Source: Leptospira ognonensis
GTDB taxonomy: Bacteria > Spirochaetota > Leptospiria > Leptospirales > Leptospiraceae
DNA length: 39,876 nucleotides
Direction of reading: 5' to 3'
Assembly (NCBI RefSeq): GCF_004770745.1
Contig: NZ_RQGD01000008.1
Location: forward strand, 1-39,876
Below, one piece after another: positions 1 to 8,561 of the stretch. Under the pieces are notes generated by a model that worked only from the letters and a program-made list of their open reading frames with translations, was not told where the DNA came from and ran no database searches. A program made the translations under genes and the position numbers. Every line of letters starts with the position of its first letter. The stretch's first letter is position 1.

Positions 1-866
1 GGACGAATCGCAGAGATAAGATTTGCACTAGATACTTCGCTATTTTGATTTATCCATTCTCTAAACATTTTCAAATCACTTCGTAAAGCGCCAGCAAACT
101 CTGGAAGCTGAGAAGGTATTTGTACTGTTGGAGCTTCATGAACAAGAGGGAATTTGCCGGATCTAGAAAAGGAAACGATCTTTCCATCGAAATCTTTTCT
201 CTTTAAAGTCATTAAAACATCAACCATGGATAATCCAGAACCCAAAATTCCGATGTTATCTTTTGCATTAATAGTTTCAAATAAGCTATCATTCCAAGGA
301 TTGTCCAGATAACGCTTGTTTTCCAAAACTTCCTTGGAGAGATATGATGGATTAGCTGGCGGAATATTGCCTGTAGCTAAAACTAACAATTGAACATGTA
401 GTATGGTACCAGATGCAAGTGTTATACTCCATCTAGAAGAATCCAGAGTTGCATCCACCGCCTCATCGTTGATGGGAAGGAAATCTATAAACTCAGGCTT
501 TTTATTAGCATAAAAATTCAAATTAGCCTCGAGATAATCACCATAGATAAACCTAGGAAAGAATGAGTTCTCATCAAATTTTTCTTGTAAGTAAAAATAA
601 TCTCTGTTTCTAGATTTCCACCAATCATAAAAATGCATTGGATTATCTTCGAAAAGACTCATGTTTTTCGCTGTCACGTTTAACTTTTGATATATGGAAT
701 TTGGAGAATAGGCGACTCCCCTTCCATATCTTTTTTTTGCTGATTCAATTAAAAAAATCTGTAACGGTATTTTAGTTTGGTTTAACAATTTTATGGCAAG
801 GAGCGATCCGCTCAGGCCCCCTCCTATAATCGCTACGGAGGTACGAGAATAATGATTTTTTTCCAT
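1..866 (-). CDS. FAD/NAD(P)-binding oxidoreductase, 3' end beyond window
   Basis: About 288 residues are visible; the gene reads leftward off the window edge and has no stop inside it. It starts at the ATG at 866-864. Residues 10-20 form a dinucleotide-binding strand and glycine loop (VAIIGGGLSGS), followed by a helix and an acidic strand end, as in a Rossmann fold. A second nucleotide-binding loop (IGILGSGLSMVD) lies further in, preceded by an ATG motif (LVLATGNIPP). This layout fits the NAD_binding_9 / YdhS-type FAD/NAD(P)-binding family, whose substrates are mostly unknown. Nothing nearby gives a substrate. The fold is well supported; the reaction is not known. Confidence 0.8.
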   Translation of the reverse strand, partial: MEKNHYSRTSVAIIGGGLSGSLLAIKLLNQTKIPLQIFLIESAKKRYGRGVAYSPNSIYQKLNVTAKNMSLFEDNPMHFYDWWKSRNRDYFYLQEKFDENSFFPRFIYGDYLEANLNFYANKKPEFIDFLPINDEAVDATLDSSRWSITLASGTILHVQLLVLATGNIPPANPSYLSKEVLENKRYLDNPWNDSLFETINAKDNIGILGSGLSMVDVLMTLKRKDFDGKIVSFSRSGKFPLVHEAPTVQIPSQLPEFAGALRSDLKMFREWINQNSEVSSANLISAIR

Positions 867-1187
867 TTCCTTAACCAAATGTCTTCATAGTAATCTAATA
901 GATCGTATTTTCAGAATATATACTTTCCAATCATTTCCTTTTTCAAATCCGATATCTTCTTAAAAAACGAATGATAAAAAGGAATACTTGAAATTAAATA
1001 AATAGCATCAATTTATGAAAACTACATAAATTTTTCCTTTCTGTTCTAAATGTTGGATATAAGGTCAATGTATTATGTTTTCTGAACAATTGGTTTTCAG
1101 ATCACAAACAAGATTCATATTCTAGAAAGAATGAAGAGAATCTTTTTGTCTTTGCGATTATTAGAATGAATCTAACAATCGTTTCCA
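867..1187. other. Intergenic, no gene seen
   Basis: About 320 bases of AT-rich sequence lie between the oxidoreductase start and the decayed stretch that follows. I see no convincing open frame, RNA gene or strong hairpin. The promoter of the oxidoreductase should lie in its left part, but no clear -35/-10 pair stands out. Confidence 0.5.
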
Positions 1188-1434
1188 TTAGCTTGCTGCT
1201 CTATTACTTGCAATCTTAACTGATTCAAAAGTAGCTTTTGCTGTCTCTATCTGCGAAGGAGAAACTTGTGTTCCCTCCCAATCCATAACATAAATTCTTT
1301 ATCAATTTCTTTTGTTACGGATTTTCTATTTTCTTTGTGGAAGGATTCCAAAAGTTGCTTTAACACCTGCTCAAACTGATCATCCTTGCATCTTTCGCAA
1401 GAAAATATTCACTTTTGCAGATAATTAATTCGAT
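1188..1434 (-). pseudogene. Possible decayed gene fragment, frameshifted
   Basis: Read on the minus strand, three protein-like stretches follow one another in different frames. They are IELIICKSEYFLAKDA (about 1434-1390), then DDQFEQVLKQLLESFHKENR and KSVTKEIDKEF (about 1385-1295), then IYVMDWEGTQVSPSQIETAK continuing to a TAA at 1190-1188. Each joins the next at a point where a small insertion or deletion would restore one reading frame. No start codon with a ribosome site is present. I do not recognise the family. It may be chance, but the even, soluble-protein composition across the joins suggests a gene inactivated by two frameshifts. Confidence 0.35.
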
Positions 1435-1554
1435 TTATTGACATTTTGCTCCATATTCTTTCTCTCTGTGTTTATTTTGGAAGGCATCGATTCCTTGCCC
1501 ACCACTTTCGCTCCCTTTAAACTAGAATGTGAATTCAAACTTACAGTAATTTCC

Positions 1555-1583
1555 TTGACAATAGTTGCCTAGGAAACTATTAA
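1555..1583 (+). promoter_or_regulatory. marR promoter with palindromic operator
   Basis: A consensus -35 TTGACA (1555-1560) is separated by exactly 17 bases from a -10 TATTAA (1578-1583). The spacer and the start of the -10 are filled by a 20-base inverted repeat, ATAGTTGCCTAGGAAACTAT (1561-1580), whose two arms match at 9 of 10 positions. A dimeric MarR protein bound there would block RNA polymerase, so autorepression is the natural reading. The expected transcript start (about 1590) is only a few bases before the GTG start of marR. Confidence 0.75.
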
Positions 1584-1593
1584 TGGTTTAGTT

Positions 1594-2061
1594 GTGAAAA
1601 AGAAAAACCTCGAACCGAGCCACTTAAAATCACATATCGGCTACCGTATGCGGATTGTTTCAAATGCCGTCTCCCATACTTTTGCGAGAAAATTGGCGGC
1701 ACATGACGTGACTGTTGCAGAGTGGGTGATCTTAAGGGAAATGTATTCCCAAAAGGGAATCACTGCACCTAGCGCAGTAGCTGATATCACGGGCTTATCT
1801 CGCGGGGCCGTATCTAAGCTGATTGATCGCCTTCTTGGAAAAGGTTTAGTGACTCGAGCTGAATCTGTAAGTGACAGGCGTTACCAGGATATCCAGCTCA
1901 CATCTAAAGCCACAAAGCTCATTCCAAAACTTGCAAAGATTGCCGATGAAAATGATGCTTCATTTTTCTCGCATCTTTCTATGAACGAAAAAAATCTCCT
2001 TCTTGAGATTCTTATCCAATTAGCAGAACACCATAAACTTAAAATTAACCCGATAGATTGA
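1594..2061 (+). CDS. MarR-family transcriptional regulator
   Basis: This is a 155-residue winged-helix regulator of normal MarR length. After an N-terminal dimerisation helix, residues about 35-110 form the DNA-binding domain: a helix-turn-helix (ITGLSRGAVSKLIDRLLGKG) followed by the wing with the family's DxR (SVSDRRYQDIQLT). C-terminal helices complete the dimer interface. The start is GTG at 1594, with no ribosome site upstream and a promoter so close that the mRNA would be almost leaderless; the next in-frame Met lies too far inside the first helix. The DUF1398 gene follows after 10 bases. Autoregulation through the palindrome at 1561-1580 is likely. The ligand is unknown. Confidence 0.9.
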   Translation: MKKKNLEPSHLKSHIGYRMRIVSNAVSHTFARKLAAHDVTVAEWVILREMYSQKGITAPSAVADITGLSRGAVSKLIDRLLGKGLVTRAESVSDRRYQDIQLTSKATKLIPKLAKIADENDASFFSHLSMNEKNLLLEILIQLAEHHKLKINPID

Positions 2062-2071
2062 GGAGATCATC

Positions 2072-2497
2072 ATGAACCACATCACAGCAAAACTAATTGA
2101 AGCACAAAAATATGCGTTGTCCATTCGTCCGAAAGTCGGAGGCTTCCCTGTTCTTGCAGAAGTCTTAAGAAACGCTGGGGTTCTAAAGAACCGTTGGTCA
2201 TTGCCATCTTGCCAGGCTATCTACGAAATGAAAGAAGGATCCATTGTCCAACAAGGAACCCCTCTACTAACGGGCATACATGCGATACCAAACTTCAATC
2301 AAGAAGCAGTCGTAGTGGCTTTGCGCACCGACCAAGAAGGCAAAAGTACCTTTCCAGAATTTCTTAAGGCTGCCTGGGAGGCAGGAGTGATAGGATATGA
2401 CGTCGACTTTACCAAAAGAAACGTGATCTATTATGGTGCGAATGGTGAGAGTTATTTTGAAGAGTATCCGGCAGCTACATTGGACAATTATTTTTGA
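2072..2497 (+). CDS. DUF1398 family protein
   Basis: This 141-residue soluble protein matches the DUF1398 (YbcV-like) family over its whole length. Recognisable family blocks are the early AEVLRNAGV helix, the AALR-like VVALRTDQEGKSTFPEFLKAAWEAGVIGYDVDF core, and the terminal YYG.NGESYFEEYP motif. It has no signal peptide or membrane segment. Start ATG 2072 has a good ribosome site (GGAG, 2063-2066). It is translated directly behind marR and is probably its regulatory target. The family's biochemical role is unknown; phage links for some members give no clue here. Confidence 0.85.
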   Translation: MNHITAKLIEAQKYALSIRPKVGGFPVLAEVLRNAGVLKNRWSLPSCQAIYEMKEGSIVQQGTPLLTGIHAIPNFNQEAVVVALRTDQEGKSTFPEFLKAAWEAGVIGYDVDFTKRNVIYYGANGESYFEEYPAATLDNYF

Positions 2498-2527
2498 TAC
2501 GCGACTTTTGCTTCTGGAGGTTACCTG

Positions 2528-2575
2528 TTGGGAACGATGAAACTTTATAAACCGAAAGGACGAGATGTTTTTTAA
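2528..2575 (+). CDS. Possible 15-codon minigene ahead of araC
   Basis: The best ribosome site in the 67-base gap, GGAGG at 2516-2520, does not serve the AraC gene. It sits 7 bases before a TTG that opens a 15-codon frame (MGTMKLYKPKGRDVF) ending at TAA 2573-2575, 11 bases past the AraC start at 2565. This could be a coupling or leader peptide, or the tail of a decayed gene. The AraC gene has its own AAAGGA site, so the minigene is not needed to explain its translation. Confidence 0.25.
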   Translation: MGTMKLYKPKGRDVF

Positions 2576-3380
2576 AGCACCGAATCCATTATCACCTTTT
2601 CTCAAAGAAATATGGCATTGGAAACAAGTTGATACCGAGTCCCTTCCTTGGATATTGCCTTCCTACGAATTCGAATTGGTGTTCCATCTCACTTCTCCTC
2701 CTTACATTTACCCTCTAACAGGTGAACCCATTCGCTTACCTCTCGCGCATTGGGTCGGTCCACAAAACAAACGTTGGAAGATCGTTTCGACCGAAAAACT
2801 AAATCTGATTTCAATTCGATTTCAAGCGGGATCCCCTTATGAGCTCTTTAAGGAATCTGCCCTAACCTACTTAAATCGATTTCCTTCGATAGAGAACACC
2901 TCTTTCTCTCCGTTTCTAAAATTGAGTTCCCTCGTATCAGAATCTGAAACACTGAATACAGAAGGCATTCACAAATTTGTAGCATCCTTGACAGAAATTT
3001 TAGAAAGCTACCTCGGGGAAATCAAACCGATTGACGCAAACGTATCCTTTGCCTTCCATGAGTTAACAAATGCTACGGCAGGCATCTACGAAATCGCAAA
3101 GAAAACTGGTATTTCGAGAAAACAGTTAGAACGGGGAATGAAGCAAGTTTACGGTCTACCTCCGGGCGAATTGCGAAAAATGCATAGAATCCTCGCGATG
3201 ATACGAAATCCAAACTACTATAAAAGTGAGAAAATGGAGACTCGATTTACAGATTTAGCTTACGATTATGGATATACCGATCAATCTCATTTGATTCGAG
3301 ATTTTAAATCTGTTACTGGCTATTTGCCAAAAGATTGGTTTAAAAATTTCGAAAAAATGTCTTATTTTTACAATTCTTAA
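2565..3380 (+). CDS. AraC-family regulator with DUF6597-type N-terminus
   Basis: This is a 271-residue regulator. The N-terminal half (LPSYEFELVFHLTSPP..., GEPIRLPLAHWVGPQ) resembles the DUF6597 sensor domain found in front of many AraC-type DNA-binding domains. Residues about 165-265 hold the double helix-turn-helix: first helix pair GIYEIAKKTGISRKQLERGMKQVYGLPPGELR, second FTDLAYDYGYTDQSHLIRDFKSVTGYLPKDW, with the canonical G(Y/F)xDQSHxxRxFK core. ATG 2565 is preceded by AAAGGA at about 2554-2559. It lies 67 bases after the DUF1398 gene and 38 bases before the ankyrin gene, so it may be co-transcribed with either. The effector and targets are unknown. Confidence 0.9.
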   Translation: MFFKAPNPLSPFLKEIWHWKQVDTESLPWILPSYEFELVFHLTSPPYIYPLTGEPIRLPLAHWVGPQNKRWKIVSTEKLNLISIRFQAGSPYELFKESALTYLNRFPSIENTSFSPFLKLSSLVSESETLNTEGIHKFVASLTEILESYLGEIKPIDANVSFAFHELTNATAGIYEIAKKTGISRKQLERGMKQVYGLPPGELRKMHRILAMIRNPNYYKSEKMETRFTDLAYDYGYTDQSHLIRDFKSVTGYLPKDWFKNFEKMSYFYNS

Positions 3381-3418
3381 ACTGAGTTCTCGAATAAGAT
3401 GTAAAGAAAGGATTTCAC

Positions 3419-3889
3419 ATGTTTACACAATTGAAGAATTTGATCACTGAGTATAAAAACAATGGAACCATCAGAGGTTTATACCAAAGTCTGAATCAAC
3501 TTGATCCTTCCGAATTTAATATGCATCTGGCCAAACTTTCCGGTTCCAGTATACTGAAAGACAGTTTACCAAATCTGCTCTGTTATCTATGTGATAATGT
3601 AAAATCACCAGAATTTTTAATTCCTATCTTAGAATTAGGCATTCACCCAGACACTCAGAACGATTGTGGACAATTTCCTTTACACCTTGCAATCGAAAAT
3701 GGTAATGAAGAATTCGTGAGAATTTTGCTTCGGTTTGGTGCCAATCCAAATGTTGCCGATAAAAATGGAGTCACCCCTTTACACATAAGTTATAGCTATG
3801 ATAGCCTTGGCGCCATTGCGGAACTACTGATTGCAAATGGTGCAGATTTAAATTTAAGAGATAATCTAGGAAAAAGATATCTTATGTAA
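3419..3889 (+). CDS. Ankyrin-repeat protein
   Basis: This 156-residue protein has an unassigned helical N-terminal region (residues 1-70) followed by ankyrin repeats. One begins near residue 73 (DCGQFPLHLAIENGNEEFVRILLRFGANPN), another near 106 (NGVTPLHISYSYDSLGAIAELLIANGADLN), and a truncated last repeat (LRDNLGKRYLM) ends the protein. There is no signal peptide. AAGGA (3409-3413) is a good ribosome site for ATG 3419. Ankyrin repeats bind proteins; no partner is indicated. It follows the AraC gene closely and converges on norD with only 17 bases between the stops. Confidence 0.85.
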   Translation: MFTQLKNLITEYKNNGTIRGLYQSLNQLDPSEFNMHLAKLSGSSILKDSLPNLLCYLCDNVKSPEFLIPILELGIHPDTQNDCGQFPLHLAIENGNEEFVRILLRFGANPNVADKNGVTPLHISYSYDSLGAIAELLIANGADLNLRDNLGKRYLM

Positions 3890-3906
3890 AAACTACTTTT
3901 AAATTT

Positions 3907-5649
3907 TTATAAATTTATAGCCTTTGCAAAAAAACGATGCAAAGAATCAGAAATACCTTTGGGATCTGCTAACATTTGATAACTAGCTTCTCTCATCATT
4001 TTTGGAATCACGGGTTTTTCATCTCTACCTATCGCAAGAGTATGGACAAAGATACCACGTTGCTTTAACTCCTTTACTGCTTGGTTTACATCTTCCGTCC
4101 CATACTTACCCTCATATCGGTCATAATCATTCGGGTGTGCATCAGTAAATAGTATGATCCATTTCTGTTTGGTCTTTACTTTATCTAATAGGACGCCTGT
4201 GTGCCGAAGAGCAGGACCAATCCTTGTGTATCCTATAGGTTCCAAAGCTCCGAGTCTATCCTTAGTTTGCTGCAAACTTTCCTTAGAAGATTTGATTCGC
4301 AAAAATTTACATTGGTTACGAGTCCTCGAATAAAAGGCTCCTATTTCGAAAGGAATATACAAACTCTCGAGTGCATTCGAAAATAATAACAATGACTCTC
4401 TTTCCACATCAAGGATTCTATTTCCACCGATCCAAGAATCTGTGGAGAGACTCAAATCCATCAGGAAAAATAGAGTCATGTTTGAAATTTCCTTCTGGGA
4501 TCTTATGTATAACAATTCACTAGGTGTAACCTTGGCACAGATGTCCGCGTAAAGATCGACCACTGCATCGATATCAACCTGATCCCCATTTGCGACTCTC
4601 TTTTTCAGATTTCGTTCTTGCACAAGAGCATACATTTTTCTATTCAGTTGTTGCATTGTAAATTTATGTTTTGAAAACACTGAATCTGCGTAATGCACTT
4701 TAGAATCTAGAAAGCGATCTTCTTCCACTGAACAGTATTCGATTTTATACGATTGATTTTTGAAGTTCCATTCATCATACTTGAACTTTAAACTAGCGAC
4801 ATTTAAATCAGCAACCTCGAGAATCGTCCCACTTCCCGTATCGCTACTTACTGTTGTATGAACAGGATCTTCGGAGCGAATCATATGTTTCAAATTCAAT
4901 TCGTTTAGTGCCTCGGCTTCCTCCTCTGCATTGTCTGATCCATCGAGGTCCCTCCATTGTCCATCGAACTCCTCCGCTGTTTCGATCTTTTCAAAATTAT
5001 GTCCAAGTGTATACTCTTCGATTTTCTTTTTATCAACTTCTAAAAGTTCTGCGGACTCTAAATCAAATTTGGTTTTAAATTCGGACTTTGGTTTTGTTAT
5101 TTGATTAGGTGAGGGAAGGGAGGAAGAGAGGTGAGGATTCTTTAACGCGATGTTTTCTTTTTCGAGACTCGTATTCTGAATGAAACCAGAAAGGTATTGA
5201 AAATGTTTGAAATCAGAAGATTTAAGTTTTAAAAAGAAACTTTTGATTCGTTTTCGGTCAATCCTTAAGCCTGGGTATTTTCTCATCAAAAACCTATGGT
5301 AGGTTTCTGCTTTTTGCGTACCGAGCTCTGATTGATCCATAAAACAATTATGTTTTTTTAATAAAAACAAATAAGACAGCATAAAGTGAATCGTTTGTTT
5401 ACTCTCAATGGCATTTTCGAAAATGAAAACTTTTTCAGGAAAAGCCAAGCGATCACTCGTCAATCTCACATTGTTGTCTGATTTTTGAAAACGAAGTTCA
5501 TTTCCCAAAATCATTTTTCCAAGTTCACGTATCCTTTTTTCTTCGGATTCGATTTCATAGGAAAAATACTTGCTAGGTGAGCTAAGCTTTTCTCGAAGGC
5601 TTTTTAATTTCTTAAAACCATGATAGAAAAGTAATTGGTCCCATTCCAT
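3907..5649 (-). CDS. norD: NorD, nitric oxide reductase activation protein
   Basis: NorD is needed with the NorQ ATPase to mature or insert metal into NorB; the pair works like a MoxR/VWA chaperone. This 580-residue protein is close to the usual length. It has a charged N-terminal region, and the C-terminal third is a von Willebrand A domain with an intact MIDAS: D398-x-S400-x-S402 (FFLMDLSLSTDS), then a later Thr (GYTRIGPAL) and Asp (FTDAHPND). No signal or membrane segment is seen, so it acts in the cytoplasm. It is the last gene of norCBQD, 11 bases after norQ, and ends convergently with the ankyrin gene. Family and operon position leave little doubt. Confidence 0.93.
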   Translation of the reverse strand: MEWDQLLFYHGFKKLKSLREKLSSPSKYFSYEIESEEKRIRELGKMILGNELRFQKSDNNVRLTSDRLAFPEKVFIFENAIESKQTIHFMLSYLFLLKKHNCFMDQSELGTQKAETYHRFLMRKYPGLRIDRKRIKSFFLKLKSSDFKHFQYLSGFIQNTSLEKENIALKNPHLSSSLPSPNQITKPKSEFKTKFDLESAELLEVDKKKIEEYTLGHNFEKIETAEEFDGQWRDLDGSDNAEEEAEALNELNLKHMIRSEDPVHTTVSSDTGSGTILEVADLNVASLKFKYDEWNFKNQSYKIEYCSVEEDRFLDSKVHYADSVFSKHKFTMQQLNRKMYALVQERNLKKRVANGDQVDIDAVVDLYADICAKVTPSELLYIRSQKEISNMTLFFLMDLSLSTDSWIGGNRILDVERESLLLFSNALESLYIPFEIGAFYSRTRNQCKFLRIKSSKESLQQTKDRLGALEPIGYTRIGPALRHTGVLLDKVKTKQKWIILFTDAHPNDYDRYEGKYGTEDVNQAVKELKQRGIFVHTLAIGRDEKPVIPKMMREASYQMLADPKGISDSLHRFFAKAINL

Positions 5650-5660
5650 AAAGTTCGATT

Positions 5661-6446
5661 TTAAAAATACAGATTGAACAGATCTTGCAAAGCCGCAACG
5701 CTATCCGGATCATCTGTCAACGGAAGGATGATAGCCGACCTTCCAGAGAGACGTATCGGAAGTCCACTTTTAACAAGCATCGCACAAGAAACGAGGAGTC
5801 TCGTAGAAACCGTCTCCGACAAACCAAGCTCTGGCTTATTTCGAACTATATTCGCAAACTTAACCAAACGCTGGGCGATTTTTTCCTCGATACCGGTTTC
5901 ACCGATTAAAATTTTCTCTTCAACGTCAGGCTCAGGATATAAAAAATCCATACAAATGAATCTCTGCCTAGTGGATGGTTTTAACTCCTTAAATCCCTTC
6001 TGGTACCCAGGATTAAAGGAAGCAACGATCAAAAAGTCAGGATGGGCTTTGATTTCCTCATTCCTACGTTCGATAAAGAGAGATCGTCTATGGTCCGTTA
6101 GAGAGTGAATAGCGACTATAGTATCTGGCCTTGCTTCGGCTATCTCATCCAGATAGACAATCGCCCCTTCCTTTACACCTATCGTAAGAGGTCCATCAAT
6201 CCAGGTGGTATCAGCACCTTTAACGATGTACCTTCCTACCAAATCTACGGATGAAGTTTCATCATTACATAAAATGGTAATGAGTCTGCGCTTCATCTGG
6301 AAAGCCATATATTCTAGGAATCTTGATTTACCGGAACCAGTGGGTCCTTTGAGAAGGAGCGGCAGTTTTTGTCCTGCCGCCGTCTCAAACACTTCTACTT
6401 CCTTCGAAACAACTTGGTAAAAAGGCTGTGTTTCAATGGTCATCAT
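5661..6446 (-). CDS. norQ: NorQ, MoxR-type AAA+ ATPase
   Basis: NorQ is the AAA+ chaperone partner of NorD for activating nitric oxide reductase. In this 261-residue protein Walker A is GPTGSGKS at residues 34-41 and Walker B is IVYLDE at 96-101. A sensor-1-like segment (FLIVASFNPGY) and an arginine-finger region (STRQRF) follow. The size is typical for NorQ/CbbQ proteins. Two adjacent Met codons make the exact start uncertain by one residue. It begins 6 bases after norB and is followed by norD after 11 bases, so it belongs to the same transcript started at the norC promoter. Confidence 0.95.
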   Translation of the reverse strand: MMTIETQPFYQVVSKEVEVFETAAGQKLPLLLKGPTGSGKSRFLEYMAFQMKRRLITILCNDETSSVDLVGRYIVKGADTTWIDGPLTIGVKEGAIVYLDEIAEARPDTIVAIHSLTDHRRSLFIERRNEEIKAHPDFLIVASFNPGYQKGFKELKPSTRQRFICMDFLYPEPDVEEKILIGETGIEEKIAQRLVKFANIVRNKPELGLSETVSTRLLVSCAMLVKSGLPIRLSGRSAIILPLTDDPDSVAALQDLFNLYF

Positions 6447-6452
6447 GTTAGA

Positions 6453-7808
6453 TTATTTAACATTTTGGTCATCGATATTTTTACCTATTGCCTCATCGTT
6501 AGGCATACCATGGCGAATGAAATCAAAGATATACATCCCGATCCCGACGGTAAACAATGTTGCCGCGAGTAGCATCCCGATAAAATGAAATTGAATTTCT
6601 TTTTGAACCGCAAGAAAATCCATTCCCATTTTCCTTTCGAGATACACTTGCGCGATACCGGCTACAGCGAGAGCTCCCGTCATGCCAAGCATCCCTACGT
6701 TAGCCGCCCAAAATGCAATATATCCATTCATACCATTAAATAACTTTCTGCCAGTCAAGTTTGGAAGTGCATAAGCAATGACCGCCAAAACTAACATCGC
6801 ATAGGCTCCCCAGAATGCCAAATGACCATGCATCGCTGTTATAAGGGTCCCATGTGTCCACTGATTGACCGACGGCCAAGTGTGAGCAAAACCCAGAAAA
6901 CCAGCACCTATAAACGACATGATCGCACTGCCTAAAGTCCAATAGAGAGCAATTTTATTTGGATGATCTTTTCCTTTTTTGCGATACATATTCAACGCCC
7001 AGATCGCCATCGCTAGGAAAGCGAGTGGTTCCAGTGCAGAAAACAATCCACCAATCATAAGCCAATATTTCGGTGCTCCGATCCAATAATAATGGTGACC
7101 AGTTCCTAAAATTCCAGATAGGAAAGTGAGACCTACGACAACATAGAGCCATTTTTCGATGATTTCCCTATCCACTCCTGTGAGTTTGATAAGTAAGAAG
7201 GACAAGATACCACCCATGATCAATTCCCAAACGCCTTCTACCCAAAGGTGAACGACCCACCATCTAAAATATGAATCCATCGTTTGGTTATCGAAGTACA
7301 ACATACCAGGTAAGTAAAGGAGTGCCGCTGAGAATAAACCAAAGAAAAGTACGAGCTGGGTTGTGCTTCTTTTCGTTGCATTCCAGATCGTCATACCTAT
7401 GTTATATAAAAACAAGAGCACGTTTACAACCACCAGATAGTCCAGCGGACGAGGGATTTCTAAGAACTTTCTACCTTCCCACCAGCCAAAGTGAAAACCA
7501 ATGACTGCTGTCACACCAACAACAACCCAAGAAATCAGTTGGATCCAGGCAAGCTTTTCGCTGTACAACTCTCGATCTGATTCTTCTGGTATGATATAGT
7601 ATGCTGCCCCCATAAATCCAGTAAGTAACCAAACAACTAGTAGATTTGTATGAGTCGTCCTTGCTACATTAAAAGGAATAAAGTCATGTAGACCATCCAA
7701 TCCAAGGCGCGCAAAACCCATAATAAAACCGTATACAATTTGTAATGTTAAGAGCAACATACAGACTGCAAAAAACCAAAAAGCAATTTTTTGTGATTTG
7801 AATTTCAT
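6453..7808 (-). CDS. norB: NorB, cytochrome-b subunit of nitric oxide reductase
   Basis: NorB reduces 2 NO to N2O at a haem b3-FeB centre in the cytoplasmic membrane. The protein has 451 residues and about 12 membrane helices, as expected for cNor. All key residues known from the Pseudomonas enzyme are found: haem b ligands H53 and H329, haem b3 ligand H327, FeB ligands H187, H238 and H239, and glutamates E191, E195 and E260. There is no N-terminal extension of the quinol-type (qNor) enzyme, which agrees with the adjacent norC. It lies 10 bases after norC. All ligands are present, so it should be active. Confidence 0.97.
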   Translation of the reverse strand: MKFKSQKIAFWFFAVCMLLLTLQIVYGFIMGFARLGLDGLHDFIPFNVARTTHTNLLVVWLLTGFMGAAYYIIPEESDRELYSEKLAWIQLISWVVVGVTAVIGFHFGWWEGRKFLEIPRPLDYLVVVNVLLFLYNIGMTIWNATKRSTTQLVLFFGLFSAALLYLPGMLYFDNQTMDSYFRWWVVHLWVEGVWELIMGGILSFLLIKLTGVDREIIEKWLYVVVGLTFLSGILGTGHHYYWIGAPKYWLMIGGLFSALEPLAFLAMAIWALNMYRKKGKDHPNKIALYWTLGSAIMSFIGAGFLGFAHTWPSVNQWTHGTLITAMHGHLAFWGAYAMLVLAVIAYALPNLTGRKLFNGMNGYIAFWAANVGMLGMTGALAVAGIAQVYLERKMGMDFLAVQKEIQFHFIGMLLAATLFTVGIGMYIFDFIRHGMPNDEAIGKNIDDQNVK

Positions 7809-7818
7809 ATTTGCCCTC

Positions 7819-8532
7819 CTATTTCAAACTGGAAAGATATGTTATGATATCTTTGCGCTCAGTGTCAGACAGCGGAAGTTTTGGCATCGCTGTTCCAGGT
7901 TTCACTGCTTGTGGATCGATCAACCATCGGTTCAAGTAAGCAACATCAAATTTATTGCCAACATGGTCGAGGGCTGGACCTACGACTCCGCCGGAACCAC
8001 CTACCGCATGACAGGCAGTACATAACTGTGAAAATTTTTCTGGCGCGGGAACAGTTCCGACCTCTACTGATTTCACATTGATAGAAGCATCGGGTTTTGG
8101 GGAATTGATGATGGGCGTGATATTTGGTTTAGGTGGCCATCCATTCATATCCACTTTACCTACCCAATCAAGAAACGCGATGATGTTCGTTTTTTCTTCA
8201 TCTGTAAAATTGTATTTGGTCATTTTCCTTTCACCAGGAAACATTGCTTGTGGGTCATCAAGAAACACGCGAATCCATGCGTCTCCTCTTCGTTCAACGA
8301 CCTTTGTGAGGTCAGGAGCATAGTAAGCGCCTTCTCCCATAATCGTATGGCATCCCATACAATTCTTATTCTCCCAAATTTCTTTCCCTTTAATCACAGA
8401 CTCCGTTAAATTAGATGCATTTGTACGAGCATCCGTTTGGCGAATCGTGTCAACTGTCAGAGCAAGAAATACAACACTAAAAAATAAAGTGCCGCCGAGG
8501 AAGAATGCTCTAGCTTGCGATTTTGAAAGCAT
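7819..8532 (-). CDS. norC: NorC, cytochrome c subunit, with an extra C-terminal haem c domain
   Basis: NorC passes electrons to NorB. The first 130 residues are a standard NorC: an N-terminal membrane anchor (about residues 8-28), haem site C58-x-x-C61-H62 (CMGCH) and axial M104. The protein then continues, instead of stopping near 150, into a second cytochrome c domain with C171-x-x-C174-H175 (CTACH) and a likely axial M216 (GTAMPKL). At 237 residues it is a dihaem protein. The added domain probably replaces a soluble cytochrome donor or extends electron reach in the periplasm. Start ATG 8532 has GGAGAA just upstream. It is the first gene of norCBQD, under the Fnr-type promoter at 8562-8603. 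Confidence 0.95.
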   Translation of the reverse strand: MLSKSQARAFFLGGTLFFSVVFLALTVDTIRQTDARTNASNLTESVIKGKEIWENKNCMGCHTIMGEGAYYAPDLTKVVERRGDAWIRVFLDDPQAMFPGERKMTKYNFTDEEKTNIIAFLDWVGKVDMNGWPPKPNITPIINSPKPDASINVKSVEVGTVPAPEKFSQLCTACHAVGGSGGVVGPALDHVGNKFDVAYLNRWLIDPQAVKPGTAMPKLPLSDTERKDIITYLSSLK

Positions 8533-8561
8533 TCGATTCTCCTAATTTATCATTCCTCGCT

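Noticed and set aside
2267..2605. 112-codon minus-strand open frame across the DUF1398-araC junction
   Set aside because: It overlaps two genes with clear family matches and has no ribosome site or recognisable domain.
6453..7808. Quinol-type NO reductase (qNor)
   Set aside because: At 451 residues it lacks the N-terminal fused domain of qNor and is paired with norC, so it is cNor.
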